Shown piece by piece: positions 9,481 through 20,672 of a stretch of DNA of 28,563 nt (positions are counted from its first letter, which is position 1; each line of letters begins with the position of its first letter). Source of the stretch: Welwitschia mirabilis. Its lineage: Eukaryota > Gnetophyta > Gnetopsida > Welwitschiales. The DNA lies in NCBI GenBank assembly GCA_051453625.1, contig JBOZIK010000001.1:102084045-102112607 (forward strand), given 5' to 3'. The translations under genes and the position numbers were made by a program. The notes beneath the pieces are model-generated. The model saw only the letters and a list, made by a program, of their open reading frames with translations. It was not told the DNA's origin and did not search any database.

Positions 9481-10324
9481 TCAACTTCTTCAAATTTCTT
9501 AGGTTCTATATGAGACACATAACAAATGTGGACATAAAAATTCTTCATAGAATTCCTTTTCTTTATATTTGAGATAACTTCTCCAATAATAAACTCTAAA
9601 GGGTGATATTTTATCTCTTTGAACTTTTTAGTTGTGATTTTTCTTATAGTATCTTCTTTATTTTCAATAGATACAACATTAGTTGTGGGGGTGCTTAGAG
9701 ATATTTTTCTTCATCATTTGAACAAATAGATCTTGCATTAACATCATCAATTTGTACATTTATTAATTCTTCTATAGTTAAACTTCTATTGTTGAAAACA
9801 TGATAAGCTCTACTTCTAGTTAAATAACTCAAATATATAGCTTCATTGGATTTAGATTCAAATTTTCTTAACTATTCTCTATATTTTAGCATATAATATT
9901 TACTTCTGAAAACTTTAAATATGAAACATTATGTTGTCTCTCTTTCCATAAATCATATGGCATTTTATCCATTCCAGGTCTAAGATAAACTATATTAATA
10001 ATATAATATACAGTGTTAATAGCCTTAGTCCAAAAATGATTTTTGGAATATTCTTATCATTTAACATAGTGCTTGACATTTCTTAGAGGAATATATTTTT
10101 TCTTTTAGTAATACTATTTTGTTGTGGTATTTTAGGGGCTAAAAATTAATGATCAATTCCATTATAAATGCAATACTTCTTAAATAAATGATTCTCGAAT
10201 TCCCCATTATGATTACTTCTTATTTTCTTTAAGGTATACCCTTTTTCATTTTGAATTTTATTGCATATCTCAATCCAATATTTGTAAGTTTTATATTTGT
10301 TTGAAAGAAATGCAACCCATGTAT
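9481..10324 (-). pseudogene. pol: Copia integrase, core and C-terminal part
   Basis: The minus strand carries IRSNHNGEFENHLFKKYC, NGIDH, APKIPQQNSITKRKN and ECHMIYGKR-like remnants, the classic rve core of copia integrase. The second acidic residue of the D,D-35-E triad is Asn (codon 10212-10214). The glutamate is Lys (codon 10104-10106). The spacing between them is still exactly 35 residues. Further left the frame decays, with VSIENKEDTIRKITTKKFKE the last long piece before RT. Integrase would insert the cDNA into host DNA; this copy cannot. The first Asp lies in the 344-N gap or was not recognised. Confidence 0.9.
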
Positions 10325-10668
10325 NNNNNNNNNNNNNNNNNNNNNNNNNNNNNNNNNNNNNNNNNNNNNNNNNNNNNNNNNNNNNNNNNNNNNNNNNNNN
10401 NNNNNNNNNNNNNNNNNNNNNNNNNNNNNNNNNNNNNNNNNNNNNNNNNNNNNNNNNNNNNNNNNNNNNNNNNNNNNNNNNNNNNNNNNNNNNNNNNNNN
10501 NNNNNNNNNNNNNNNNNNNNNNNNNNNNNNNNNNNNNNNNNNNNNNNNNNNNNNNNNNNNNNNNNNNNNNNNNNNNNNNNNNNNNNNNNNNNNNNNNNNN
10601 NNNNNNNNNNNNNNNNNNNNNNNNNNNNNNNNNNNNNNNNNNNNNNNNNNNNNNNNNNNNNNNNNNNN
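10325..10668. other. Assembly gap, 344 N, inside integrase
   Basis: The unknown bases separate the pre-integrase segment from the integrase core. From the copia domain plan, the integrase zinc finger and first catalytic Asp would be expected here. The flanks are not duplicates of each other. Confidence 0.9.
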
Positions 10669-10937
10669 GTATTCTATTTTCTTTAAGGATAATATCATTT
10701 GTTTTGCCATGCACAATTTCACATTTAGACCTATCAAAAATGAACTTATGACCACCATTAACATATAAAACTTTATTTGTTCTAGATAAGGTATCTTCAC
10801 TAATGCTTTTGATACCTTCAATTTATGCTCTTTCATTATCATTAAAAGTAACTTCTCCTCCATTAAAATAACTTAACTATTTCAATCTAGATTTGTCTCC
10901 TATCATATGTCTTGAGCATCTACTATTTAAATACTAG
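10669..10937 (-). pseudogene. pol: Copia protease end and gag-pre-integrase segment
   Basis: The minus strand opens with YLNSRCSRHMIGDKS, which corresponds to the active-site region of copia aspartic protease. The catalytic Asp of D-S-G has become Asn (codon 10925-10927) and the Gly has become Arg. It continues as GGEVTFNDNERA and KFIFDRSKCEIVHGKTNDI, the conserved linker before integrase. A stretch stays open for over 60 codons at 10671-10863 in a shifted frame, which is chance. The segment lies between the 552-N and 344-N gaps. Confidence 0.88.
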
Positions 10938-11489
10938 NNNNNNNNNNNNNNNNNNNNNNNNNNNNNNNNNNNNNNNNNNNNNNNNNNNNNNNNNNNNNNN
11001 NNNNNNNNNNNNNNNNNNNNNNNNNNNNNNNNNNNNNNNNNNNNNNNNNNNNNNNNNNNNNNNNNNNNNNNNNNNNNNNNNNNNNNNNNNNNNNNNNNNN
11101 NNNNNNNNNNNNNNNNNNNNNNNNNNNNNNNNNNNNNNNNNNNNNNNNNNNNNNNNNNNNNNNNNNNNNNNNNNNNNNNNNNNNNNNNNNNNNNNNNNNN
11201 NNNNNNNNNNNNNNNNNNNNNNNNNNNNNNNNNNNNNNNNNNNNNNNNNNNNNNNNNNNNNNNNNNNNNNNNNNNNNNNNNNNNNNNNNNNNNNNNNNNN
11301 NNNNNNNNNNNNNNNNNNNNNNNNNNNNNNNNNNNNNNNNNNNNNNNNNNNNNNNNNNNNNNNNNNNNNNNNNNNNNNNNNNNNNNNNNNNNNNNNNNNN
11401 NNNNNNNNNNNNNNNNNNNNNNNNNNNNNNNNNNNNNNNNNNNNNNNNNNNNNNNNNNNNNNNNNNNNNNNNNNNNNNNNNNNNNNNNN
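10938..11489. other. Assembly gap, 552 N
   Basis: This is the largest gap in the window and sits between gag and protease. A taaatactag core occurs on both edges, but there is no long flanking duplication. The missing sequence probably holds the N-terminal part of protease. Any reading frame across it is meaningless. Confidence 0.9.
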
Positions 11490-12050
11490 CTAAATACTAG
11501 CTACTGTCATTTAAAACATTGAAAGCTATTTAAATTAAGATACTTTTAAAATCATTAGTATTTACCCACTTAGTCCTTTTAGACTGATGTGGTACACCTC
11601 CTTTTGAAATAAATTTAAAATGAAAAGAATTGACTGAATTTAAAAATAACATTAACTTTCTCGTATTGCAAAACATTTTTAAATGATCTAACTTACCACA
11701 TAAATGATAAGTAACTTTAGAAATAAACTTATTTTATCAAGTTACTTGATTTTGCTAACTTTGTGATTTTTAAGAAATGAAGCCAATACCTGACTTATTA
11801 TAAGCTGGTTTCCAAATTCCAAGCATCTGTTCCAACTTAAATGAACCACTAGAAAATTTATTAATAAAATGAGATAAATATTTTACCTAAAATATAAAAT
11901 TGTAATTTTAGATTTGATCTTTTTGTATTTCAATTCCATTTTATCCTCATCTTTGATGAGAGATTTTACAATCTTATTCAGATCATTTATTCACTTTACT
12001 AATTTTTCACATTATAAGTATAGTTCCTGACAAGTATCTTCTAGCTCATT
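11490..12050 (-). other. Decayed gag-protease junction, no clear domain
   Basis: The sequence lies between the gag zinc knuckle and protease and should encode the end of gag in the minus direction. Stops are frequent in all frames and I could not recognise a motif. Confidence 0.5.
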
Positions 12051-12090
12051 TTGTTCTTATTCAATCACATTTAAATCATTATGTTTTAAT

Positions 12091-12235
12091 NNNNNNNNNN
12101 NNNNNNNNNNNNNNNNNNNNNNNNNNNNNNNNNNNNNNNNNNNNNNNNNNNNNNNNNNNNNNNNNNNNNNNNNNNNNNNNNNNNNNNNNNNNNNNNNNNN
12201 NNNNNNNNNNNNNNNNNNNNNNNNNNNNNNNNNNN
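12091..12235. other. Assembly gap, 145 N, in gag
   Basis: This lies directly downstream of the CCHC knuckle in the minus direction. The flanks show no duplication, so it is not the overlap-join type. Confidence 0.9.
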
Positions 12236-12472
12236 GTTCTCTTTTGTTGTTTGGGCACTCATTTGCCATATGTCCAAAGCCTTTACATGCGTAGAATTGG
12301 ATCTCTCTTCCTTTGTCTTAATCCTTTCTATACTTTTTGGTATCCTCTTCTTATACCTCTACTTGGCTCACCTTCCTTTTTCCTTCTGTGTAAGAAATTT
12401 TTAAATCTTCTTGCTAAGAGAATAAGTTCATCATCATCTAGATATTCATTTAATTTCTCTGATCTATACTAT

Positions 12473-12624
12473 TTCTACACATACTTCAAAGAAATACANN
12501 NNNNNNNNNNNNNNNNNNNNNNNNNNNNNNNNNNNNNNNNNNNNNNNNNNNNNNNNNNNNNNNNNNNNNNNNNNNNNNNNNNNNNNNNNNNNNNNNNNTT
12601 CTACACATACTTCAAAGAAATACC
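12473..12624. repeat. Duplicated flanks of a 100-N gap (12499-12598)
   Basis: A 26-base stretch (ttctacacatacttcaaaga and the next six bases) stands on both sides of exactly 100 N. It is an overlap-type join inside gag; removing the gap and one copy would restore a continuous sequence. Confidence 0.88.
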
Positions 12625-13050
12625 TTTCTTATTGTCTTTAAAAAATATTAATTCATACATTTGTAAATTACCTTGAAGCTCTTCTAGTACCATTATGTTG
12701 ATATTCTTGCTTTCTTTGATTATTGTGACTTTCAATTCAAATCTCTTTGGAAGGAATCTTAGCACTTTTCTAACTGCTTTTGCTTCATCTAATTTTTTTC
12801 CTAGACTTTATCATGGAATTGATGATGTTAGTAAATCTAGTAAAGAAATCCTATAAAGTCTCCTCCTCATCCATATGAGTGTCTTCAAATTTTGAAATAA
12901 GCATTTAGAGCTTGGCTTGCTTAACCATAGATTTCCCTTTATGTGCAACTTCAAGAATATCCCATGCTTCTTTTTCATGTTCAAATTTACAATCCATTTG
13001 AATTTATCTATATAAACTACACAAAATATAGCATTAAGAGCATGGGCATT

Positions 13051-13181
13051 NNNNNNNNNNNNNNNNNNNNNNNNNNNNNNNNNNNNNNNNNNNNNNNNNN
13101 NNNNNNNNNNNNNNNNNNNNNNNNNNNNNNNNNNNNNNNNNNNNNNNNNNNNNNNNNNNNNNNNNNNNNNNNNNNNNNNNN
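13051..13181. other. Assembly gap, 131 N, in gag
   Basis: The unknown bases lie between the conserved gag N-terminus (MRIFLR block) and the HALNAIF block. In related gag proteins about this much sequence separates the two, so the gap size may be realistic. Confidence 0.9.
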
Positions 13182-13344
13182 TACATCTAAATGTCTAAGG
13201 AATATTCTCATCTGGGCTTTCCAATAAGCATAATTTGACCCATCGAACATAGATGAATGACCATTAGAAAAATGATTAGTGTGATTACTCATTTTTAAGT
13301 TCTAGAATCTAGATTAGTTAAAATTTTAACAAAGACTTAACTTA

Positions 13345-13356
13345 GCTCTGATATCA
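13345..13356 (-). promoter_or_regulatory. Copia primer-binding site (first copy)
   Basis: The minus strand reads TGATATCAGAGC, one change from TGGTATCAGAGC, the site complementary to the initiator-Met tRNA 3' end used by most plant copia elements. It is two bases from the LTR terminus, which starts at 13359 with tatagg; the changed base of the usual TG is a G to A. It fixes the element orientation as minus. Confidence 0.88.
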
Positions 13357-14179
13357 ATTATAGGATCAAAAACTCTAGAGAAGGAGGATGAATAAGGTTC
13401 TATAAATTTAATGAATAATCTTTAAAATAAAAAAATTTATTTAAAAACAATCACTAAAAAACTTCTGCATGAAAACTGAAAGTGTTCTGAAAAATGAAAA
13501 TAATAGAAATCACACAAATATTGATCAGAAGCACACAAGATTTATAGTAATTTAGGAAAGCCCCATACTCTACTCTTGATGATCAACTTTTATCCAAGCC
13601 TGATCTAGATCTCTGTTAATCTCTTCCAGGTATTGTAGATTCACCTATAATTTATAAATAGACCTCTTTTGAAAGCTTAGTCTCAACCTTTTATAAGAAA
13701 GCATGGTAGCAATGATAGTATTCCCAAGAACACAAATATCACATAATCTTTAGCTTAAAGAAAGTAATGAAACATTTCTCCTAAATATGATACAATCTAT
13801 AAATAAAGAAGTGCTATATATTTGACCTCATATGCAAAGATACCATAGTTTTTGGTTCATATTTGATTAGGAATAGAATGTAAAATGAGTAAAATGATCA
13901 ATCTGCAAGATTTAAAATTTTGACAAAAGGTCTAACAATGATTTGACTCTGAGTTGTATATAGTGAAAGACTTTTAGGGTTTTTACAAGTGAAAATGCTC
14001 TTTCAATGTCCATAAAATGGCTATATAANNNNNNNNNNNNNNNNNNNNNNNNNNNNNNNNNNNNNNNNNNNNNNNNNNNNNNNNNNNNNNNNNNNNNNNN
14101 NNNNNNNNNNNNNNNNNNNNNNNNNNNNTTTAAGTTCTAGAATCTAGATCAGTTAAAATTTTAACAAGGACTTAACTTA

Positions 14180-14191
14180 GCTCTGATATCA
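14180..14191 (-). promoter_or_regulatory. Copia primer-binding site (gap duplicate)
   Basis: Identical to 13345-13356, including the single mismatch, and likewise two bases from an LTR terminus at 14194. It belongs to the duplicated flank of the 14029-14128 gap. Confidence 0.85.
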
Positions 14192-15103
14192 ATTATAGGA
14201 TCAAAAACTCTAGAGAATGAGGATGAATAAGATTCTATAAATTTAATGAATAATCTTTAAAATAAAAAAAATTATTTAAAAACAATCACTGAAAAACTTC
14301 TGCATGAAAACTGAAAGTGTTCTGAAAAATGAAAATAATAGAAAGCACACAAATATTGATCAGAAGCACACAAGATTTATAGTAATTTAGAAAAGTCCCA
14401 TACTCTACTCTTGATGATCAACTTTTATCCAAGCCTAATCTAGATCTCTGTTAATCTCTTCCAGGTATTGTAGATTCACCTGTAATTTACAAATAGACCT
14501 CTTTTGAAAGCTTAGTCTCAACCTTTTATAAGAAAGCATGGTAGTAATGATAGTATTCCCAAGAACACAAATATCACATAATCTTTGGCTTAAAGAAAGT
14601 AATGAAGCATTTCTCCTAAATATGATACAATCTAAAAATAAAGAAGTGCTATATATCTGACCTTGTATGCAAAGATACCACAGTTGTTGGCTCATATTTG
14701 ATTAGGAATGGAATGTAAAATGAGTAAAATGATCAATCTGTAAGATTTAAAAGTTTGAAAAAGGGTCTAACAATGATTTGACTCTTAGTTGTATATAGTA
14801 AAATACTTTTAGGGTTTTTACAAGTGAAAATGCTCTTTCAATGTCCATAAAATGGCTACATAATGGCTATAAAATTTACATTCCCATCATGGCTGGTTGA
14901 CCCCTTAAATTTCCGGTTGATCCCTCCTAGTGGTGTTACTTAAACAGGTCACCATTATGAACTTTTTAGTTGACCCAGTTTCTTATGGCTCCATGTTCAA
15001 TTGATTCCTCAGGGTCCAGTTGACCACTCATCTAGTTGCCCACATATCTATTTAGTCACTTGCTTGGTCCTAATAAAATCCATCCTAGTCTTTTAACTTT
15101 AGG

Positions 15104-15373
15104 TCAGATTGATCCCTTAGGAATCTAATTGACCCCTTACTGATCAGGTGTGAAGTATTGATGCTCAGTTTTTAGATCTAGTTGACCCNNNNNNNNNNNN
15201 NNNNNNNNNNNNNNNNNNNNNNNNNNNNNNNNNNNNNNNNNNNNNNNNNNNNNNNNNNNNNNNNNNNNNNNNNNNNNNNNNNNNNNNNTCAGATTGATCC
15301 CTTAGGAATCTAATTGACCCCTTGCTGATCAGGGGTGAAGTATTGATGCTCAGTTTTTAGATCTAGTTGACCC
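15104..15373. repeat. Duplicated flanks of a 100-N gap (15189-15288)
   Basis: The 85 bases at 15104-15188 recur at 15289-15373 with two substitutions around exactly 100 N. Because this lies next to a true 74-bp tandem array, assembly trouble is expected here and the real unit number is uncertain. Confidence 0.88.
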
Positions 15374-15656
15374 CTCAGATGTCTAGTTGATCCCTTGATA
15401 ATCAGCTAGGCAGTACTAGGTGCATAGTACTTAGGTCTAGTTAACCCCTCAGATGTGTGATCGACCTTTTAACGATTAGTTTAGAAATATTAGGTGCATA
15501 GTGCTCAGGTCCAGATGACTCCTCAGATGTCTAGTTGATTCCTTTATAGTCAGTTCAGGAGTACTTGTTCTCAAATTCATAGGTCCAATTGACCCCTTAA
15601 ATGTCCAGTTAATCCCTCTGAATTTAGTTTATTTTTTAGTGTTTGCTTTACGTGCA
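15361..15656. repeat. 74-bp tandem repeats inside the right LTR
   Basis: Unit starts at 15361, 15435, 15509 and 15583 give an exact 74-base period. Each unit has ctagttgacccctcagatgt, a second ctagttgatccc-like core and a gtgcatagtactcag spacer. Repeated elements in LTRs can act as enhancer-like units, but nothing here shows that they do. Confidence 0.85.
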
Positions 15657-15867
15657 TTTGACTCTTTAGAAGTCTGATTTATCCCTCAAGAGGGTAAAAA
15701 ACTTAACAACTTTTAAGATCAAAATGTGACAAACATTGCTTTAGCTTCTAACCTATAAGTGATTAATATCATTTACACAAGATACAATAAATTACGCTAC
15801 ACAGAAAACATTAGTTTGACATTAATTGGCAAATAATAATAATTTAATAGAATCTACCATTATGACA

Positions 15868-18800
15868 TGAGCAAGCTGTCCTCTATTTTTTTCCACTATT
15901 CTAGATCGTTTTTTCCTATCTTGACCACCTTCTTACACTTACAATCACTTGGAAATGATACTACTCCTACCACTACTACCTAGTTCCTTGACTTTGATCT
16001 TTTAATCATATAATAAGACATGTCAAAGATCTACTAAGTTCTACCACCATCACTTCTAACTACTAAAACCTCCATTGCACTACTTTTAAACATTAGCTTT
16101 TCTTCTTTAAAACCAATATTATTTTACATTTGTATTCTTAAATATTTTTAAAGTATTAACATGATACTTATTTAAATAAAAATTGCTTTAAAATTTGTTA
16201 AGAGGTAATGGATCAAACATAAAATGACAAATGCATGTCATCCCCAAACAAATGTATTAACTAAAAATAACTAATAGAAAATTCACAAATATTGTTTTAA
16301 GATGTATAATATTAATAATACAAATTGGAAATTTAAACAAAGATGAAGTTTTATAGTCTTGTTACACCAAATTCTATATCTTTACTTTTCACCCAATGAG
16401 CTTGTTTATGAAAATATTTATGCCTTATGTAATTTTCTTTCATTTAATTATTACAAATTTATCAATCTTTTGAATTTTACTAAAAATATTATAATTAATA
16501 ATAAGATCAATAGATTTAGATTTTCTAGATGAGGCAAGATTAAAATTATTAAACAAATAACTCATTATCAAAGCTCATAGCAAAAGGTACCATTATAATA
16601 ATATTATAAATAAATCATTTTATTTTGATGATTGTTTTTAACTCTTTGACACAAGATTGAGTACTATTCATGCTAAACTCATATCCAAAATATTAGAATC
16701 TTATCTTAATTAAAAGATATGTACAAATGGTCCAATACATATTTAAAGGGTAATAAGAGTAGTATATTAGGGTAAATAATTAATGATTAAAATTATACTA
16801 TGTTAATAAGACTTTGAAATAAAAATATAATGCATGAAAAAGTATAGATTTTAAAAGTATTGAGGTGTAATCAATCTCATAAAATTTTTTCACTATCTAA
16901 ATTTTAACAAAATTGTATTTTGCCTATATGTAATTATTGTATATATTATTATTATTTATATATTTGTAGAATTTAGATTTATATTTGTAAAAATACACAT
17001 AGAGATATTTTCCATCATTTAGATGACATTCTAATCTTATTTTATGAAATCTAATTAATTTCATATTTCATCATTACATCTACATATGCTTTACATATTT
17101 TAATCATCAAATATGAAATGTAGTGATGCTTTTAGTCTTCCAAATTATTTCATAGGAAGTTATCACAAATTATCCATATTATGTAAATAAATTTTCAAAT
17201 TATTTAAGTAATGATCATTTTAATCTTAAAATCTTGAATTATAAAACAAAATATTTTACTATGTACAAATTTCATTACTTATGATGAAAATATATACTCA
17301 TAGGTATGAGGTAGTTGACCTCATCTTTTATGATTACTAATTGAGATACATATTTAACTATTAATAGTTACTTGTATGGTTCACAAACCCAATGTTCCTA
17401 AACTTCTACAAACTTTTCAAGGTATGATTATCACTTTTAAAAGGAGTTGTAGGGTTTAACCTCATGTTAATATCATCTGGTAGAGGTAAAAAAATGCTTC
17501 ATTTAGAGAATATAACTAGCTTATTCCAAGTCATAGATAGTCATATTATGAATAGATTTTATAAAATAGTTATAATTATGAATAGCCATCATAAAACATC
17601 ACCTATATATTTTCTTTTAAGTTGAAAGTAGAACAAAAATTTCAAAGCTTATCAAGAATTAAAAACTTTGACTTATTTATCAAATTTGTTAAGTTTTCAA
17701 TATTATAATATTTTATTTTCAACATCTAATTTATTAGTTNNNNNNNNNNNNNNNNNNNNNNNNNNNNNNNNNNNNNNNNNNNNNNNNNNNNNNNNNNNNN
17801 NNNNNNNNNNNNNNNNNNNNNNNNNNNNNNNNNNNNNNNTTAAGTTTTCAATATTACAATATTTTATTTTACATCTAATTTATTATTTTATTCTTTTCGT
17901 ATTATTATAAAAATAAATTATTTATATATATAGTGTACATATTAAGTATTAAAATTTAATGTTGTAAATATTTTTTTAAACTCAAAAAGATGTTTTGCCA
18001 AATTTTCAAGAAGCATTTTCTAGAGAAACATATAGGAAAATTGCAAAATTTATAAGTCATATAAAAATTTTTATTTAAGAAAATTTTATTAAAATTTTAT
18101 CAAAACATATAATAACACAATTTCGATATAATATTCACAAACTTTTAATGAACATCAAAATGTGAAATTTCTAGTAAAAGTTTATTAAAAACCACAAAGT
18201 TCACATAAAGCTTTTGTTTCTTTGGGTAATATTTGTTAGGTTTTTGTTTTATTTTTCCTCATCAAATTCAAAATTGACATTTATACTTAACATTTATTTT
18301 TTAACATATTTAATTTTTTGTAAACTCTGAGCATGAAATAAATAGAACTTGTGATTTTCTATGATTTTACTAAAATTTTGCTAATAAAAACATGCAAAAG
18401 AGTTATTATATGATATGAAAAGTATTGTATTTGTTTTTTAACTAAGAAACACTCTTTTATAAGTGAGAATCATAGTCATAAGATCTAATACTTAGAAATT
18501 TCCTATAAATTTTGATAGGATATTATCCAAAGTTTGATATAAAATAATACTAAAAAAAATGAAAAACATTTAATTTTTATTATTTTGTAAGTTTTAATAA
18601 AATTTCATTAAAGAAAAATTTAGTAAAATGTTTTTTAATGTGAAAACAAAATTAAAACCTCTCTTTTTATGATTAAACTTTAACACACTTGAATCTACTA
18701 GTAGATAAAAATTTATTAAAGTTAGCAACTATTCTTTAACCAATTAACTTCTTCACTTTAGGGAATTTTACAAATGTCACATCATGTCCTTATATTTTTA

Positions 18801-20670
18801 CTTATTTTTCTTTTTTTGAATTTCTGTAATTATTTTCCAAAAATAAGGGTTTTAATAAATTCTTATACTTAATTTATATTAATTTCACTCTTTTTTCTAA
18901 ATCAAGTTAGTTTACTATCATTAGAAACTCGCTTTATTTAGTAAAAACAAATAAAAAAGGCATTGGAAGATTCTAACATTCATCATATTTATGAAAATAA
19001 TCACACATTATCCACATAGAACCACATATAAGAAACTCTATTTTCTTTTTAGAATTTCCATAAACAAATCACATCACATTCAACATGAATTTAACAAAAT
19101 GAAATACTAAAGCATACATGTAGGCAAAGAAAATGATTATTGTATCATTATTGCATGATATTTTTTATGTGGAGTAGAGAAACATTAAGGGTAGTAACCT
19201 ATGATTAAATAAAAAGTAGATTAACCTTAGTGCCAGCATCTATAAGGGAACTTTAATATTTATATAATAAATCATAATTCCAACTTTAGTTATTTTTTAT
19301 AAGACTTGTAATTAAAAACAAAGTTTAAACATGAAGATTCTATTTTGTCTCTTTTCTAATGAAAATTTGTAGAATGGAATCTTTCACTTCTATAGCTTTA
19401 AGTAGTAATACTTTCATTTTTGGTAATTTCTAATTCTTTTGAATTTTGTCATCTCTCTTAATTTTTTGATATCCCTTACTTTTAATCCTTATTCATAATA
19501 ATAAGCACATTATAAGTTTTTAAGAAGGAAGAACTTATTTCTAGCATTATTAACATATAATATTGATTACAATACACATTAATAGACCTCTTTTTATTTT
19601 AAATTTAATAGTTCTCACACTTTTTAAAATCTCAGACTATTTTTAAGATTGTTTTGAGTATAAGTATTATTATTAAGGATTACTTTGTGAGGTTTATCAT
19701 GCAATTTTATTTTATATACTTTTCATTTAAATCTTTATTTATTTATGATGAATGTTAAATATTATTAAAAACATAAATTAATATCATAAATTTAATTGAA
19801 ATTTTATAAAATAGATAAAGAAAAGAGCACTCAAGTAGTTAAGTATTATCTTCCTTCATAAAAAGAAAGTAGATCAAAAGAATATAATGATAGAAATAAA
19901 TAATAAGAGATAAGTTAATAAGAACCCTATGAATGAGTTCCATTTGAATTAATAAAAAAAGGAAAAAATAATATCTTTTTTCAATCTAAAAAGGTGAATT
20001 TTCATCAATATCAAAAATTATATGAAAGAAAAGAAAATATGTGAAGAAACAAAGAGCTAAGATAAGATATAAAGAACTAAGAAAAATCATGAAAGTATAA
20101 AAATAAAGAAGGAATTTAATAAATAGTGCATATTTTATTATTAAAAGGTACTTTTAATCCCTATTTTTGGAATCATGTATTAATGTTAGTTAAAAGTTAT
20201 CAAATTCTATATTTGAATATATGCTTGATGTAAGATATTTCTATTCTTTAAACACTAAAACATTATATAAAATAACTAGTAGTGAAAAGGTTAAATAAGA
20301 AGCCAAAAAAAGATAAATATCAATTATTATATTTGAACTATAAAAAAGACCTAAATTTAATATTTTAGACATTGAAAATTTAATAGTCCTATAAGCTATT
20401 GTGGATGAAATTATTGCCATTTAGCACACTATCTCTTAAAAAACTATATAAGAAAATTAGTTGAAATAGGCTTATTATAACACCCCAAATTAATTAACCC
20501 TTATTAAGAATTATTTTTTAGATATAATTCTTTAGAATTCTCAATGAAGCTAAGTTCAACTTTTACTTATAATTTATTAATGTATTTATATTTTTTTAAA
20601 AAATGATAATAGAATCATTTCTTGTGGAATTAATTGTAGATGATTTTGATTTGCAAATAATAGTAATGTC
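15868..20670. other. AT-rich intergenic sequence, no gene seen
   Basis: Nearly 5 kb of very AT-rich DNA with only short, low-complexity reading frames on either strand. I found no retroelement domain, tRNA or structured repeat, apart from the gap duplicate at 17689-17888. At 20476 the string ataacaccccaaattaatta resembles the start of some plant Gypsy LTRs (TGTAACACCCC), but no partner was found. Confidence 0.6.
17689..17888. repeat. Duplicated flanks of a 100-N gap (17740-17839)
   Basis: About 50 bases starting ttaagttttcaatatta occur on both sides of exactly 100 N with a few differences. It is another overlap-type join; any reading frame across it is an artefact. Confidence 0.85.
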
Positions 20671-20672
20671 AT

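Larger units (their letters stand above)
12051..13292 (-). pseudogene. gag: Copia gag, with degenerate CCHC knuckle
   Basis: Gag forms the virus-like particle and packages the RNA. The ATG at 13290-13292 starts MSNHTNHFSNGHSSMFDGSN, running into YAYWKAQMRIFLR, the conserved N-terminus of plant copia gag. After the 131-N gap come HALNAIFCVVYIDKF, then in another frame KEAWDILEVAHKGKSMVKQAKL, all typical of the gag helical core. The nucleocapsid knuckle near 12239-12289 reads YACKGFGHMANECPNN; the first Cys of the CX2CX4HX4C motif is Phe. Gaps of 100, 131 and 145 N interrupt it. The start codon lies 52 bases inside the primer site, as expected. Confidence 0.92.
13294..14863. repeat. Duplicated flanks of a 100-N gap (14029-14128), 735 bp each
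   Basis: Positions 13294-14028 recur at 14129-14863 with a constant offset of 835 and only about 3-4 percent difference in the part I compared. Both copies contain the gag leader, primer site and proximal LTR. The simplest reading is two unmerged overlapping contigs or alleles. A real element has only one such junction at this end. Confidence 0.88.
3790..15867 (-). mobile_element. Decayed Ty1/copia LTR retrotransposon region (probably two fused copies)
   Basis: On the minus strand the order is LTR, primer-binding site, gag, protease, integrase, reverse transcriptase, RNase H, LTR. Integrase before reverse transcriptase is diagnostic of Ty1/copia. The primer site resembles the initiator-Met tRNA site usual in plant copia elements. 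Lineage is uncertain; an extra ORF after RNase H is seen in long copia elements such as SIRE/Maximus. Every enzymatic domain has lost catalytic residues. The two LTRs differ at roughly one position in six over the stretch I compared (about 4,450-4,620 against 15,010-15,190). That implies an old insertion, or LTRs belonging to two different copies, as the duplicated RT segment also suggests. No target-site duplication was identified. Confidence 0.9.
14194..15867 (-). mobile_element. Copia LTR, 5' side of element
   Basis: The LTR carries the promoter and polyadenylation signals of the element. The left end is set by the adjacent primer site; the mutated terminus is tatagg. The right end is about 15,867 (tatgaca) or 15,853, depending on whether the PPT-like block belongs to it. 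It aligns over more than 1 kb with 3,830-5,198. A duplicate of its first 670 bases sits at 13,359-14,028. It contains four unit starts of a 74-bp repeat and an 85-bp gap duplicate (15104-15188 and 15289-15373). True length is therefore about 1.5 kb. Confidence 0.85.

Noticed and set aside
10912-11493. Long open frame of almost 200 codons on the plus strand
   Set aside because: It consists almost entirely of the 552-N gap; only a few codons at each end are real bases.
14435-14695. An 86-codon minus-strand frame
   Set aside because: It lies entirely within the copia LTR and has no counterpart in the left LTR.
16000-20400. A centromeric satellite or scaffold attachment region in the AT-rich stretch
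   Set aside because: No monomer periodicity seen; AT-richness alone is not evidence.
20476-20670. Gypsy LTR start (ataacaccccaaatt)
   Set aside because: Resembles a common TGTAACACCCC start, but lacks the terminal TG, a matching end or a second copy.
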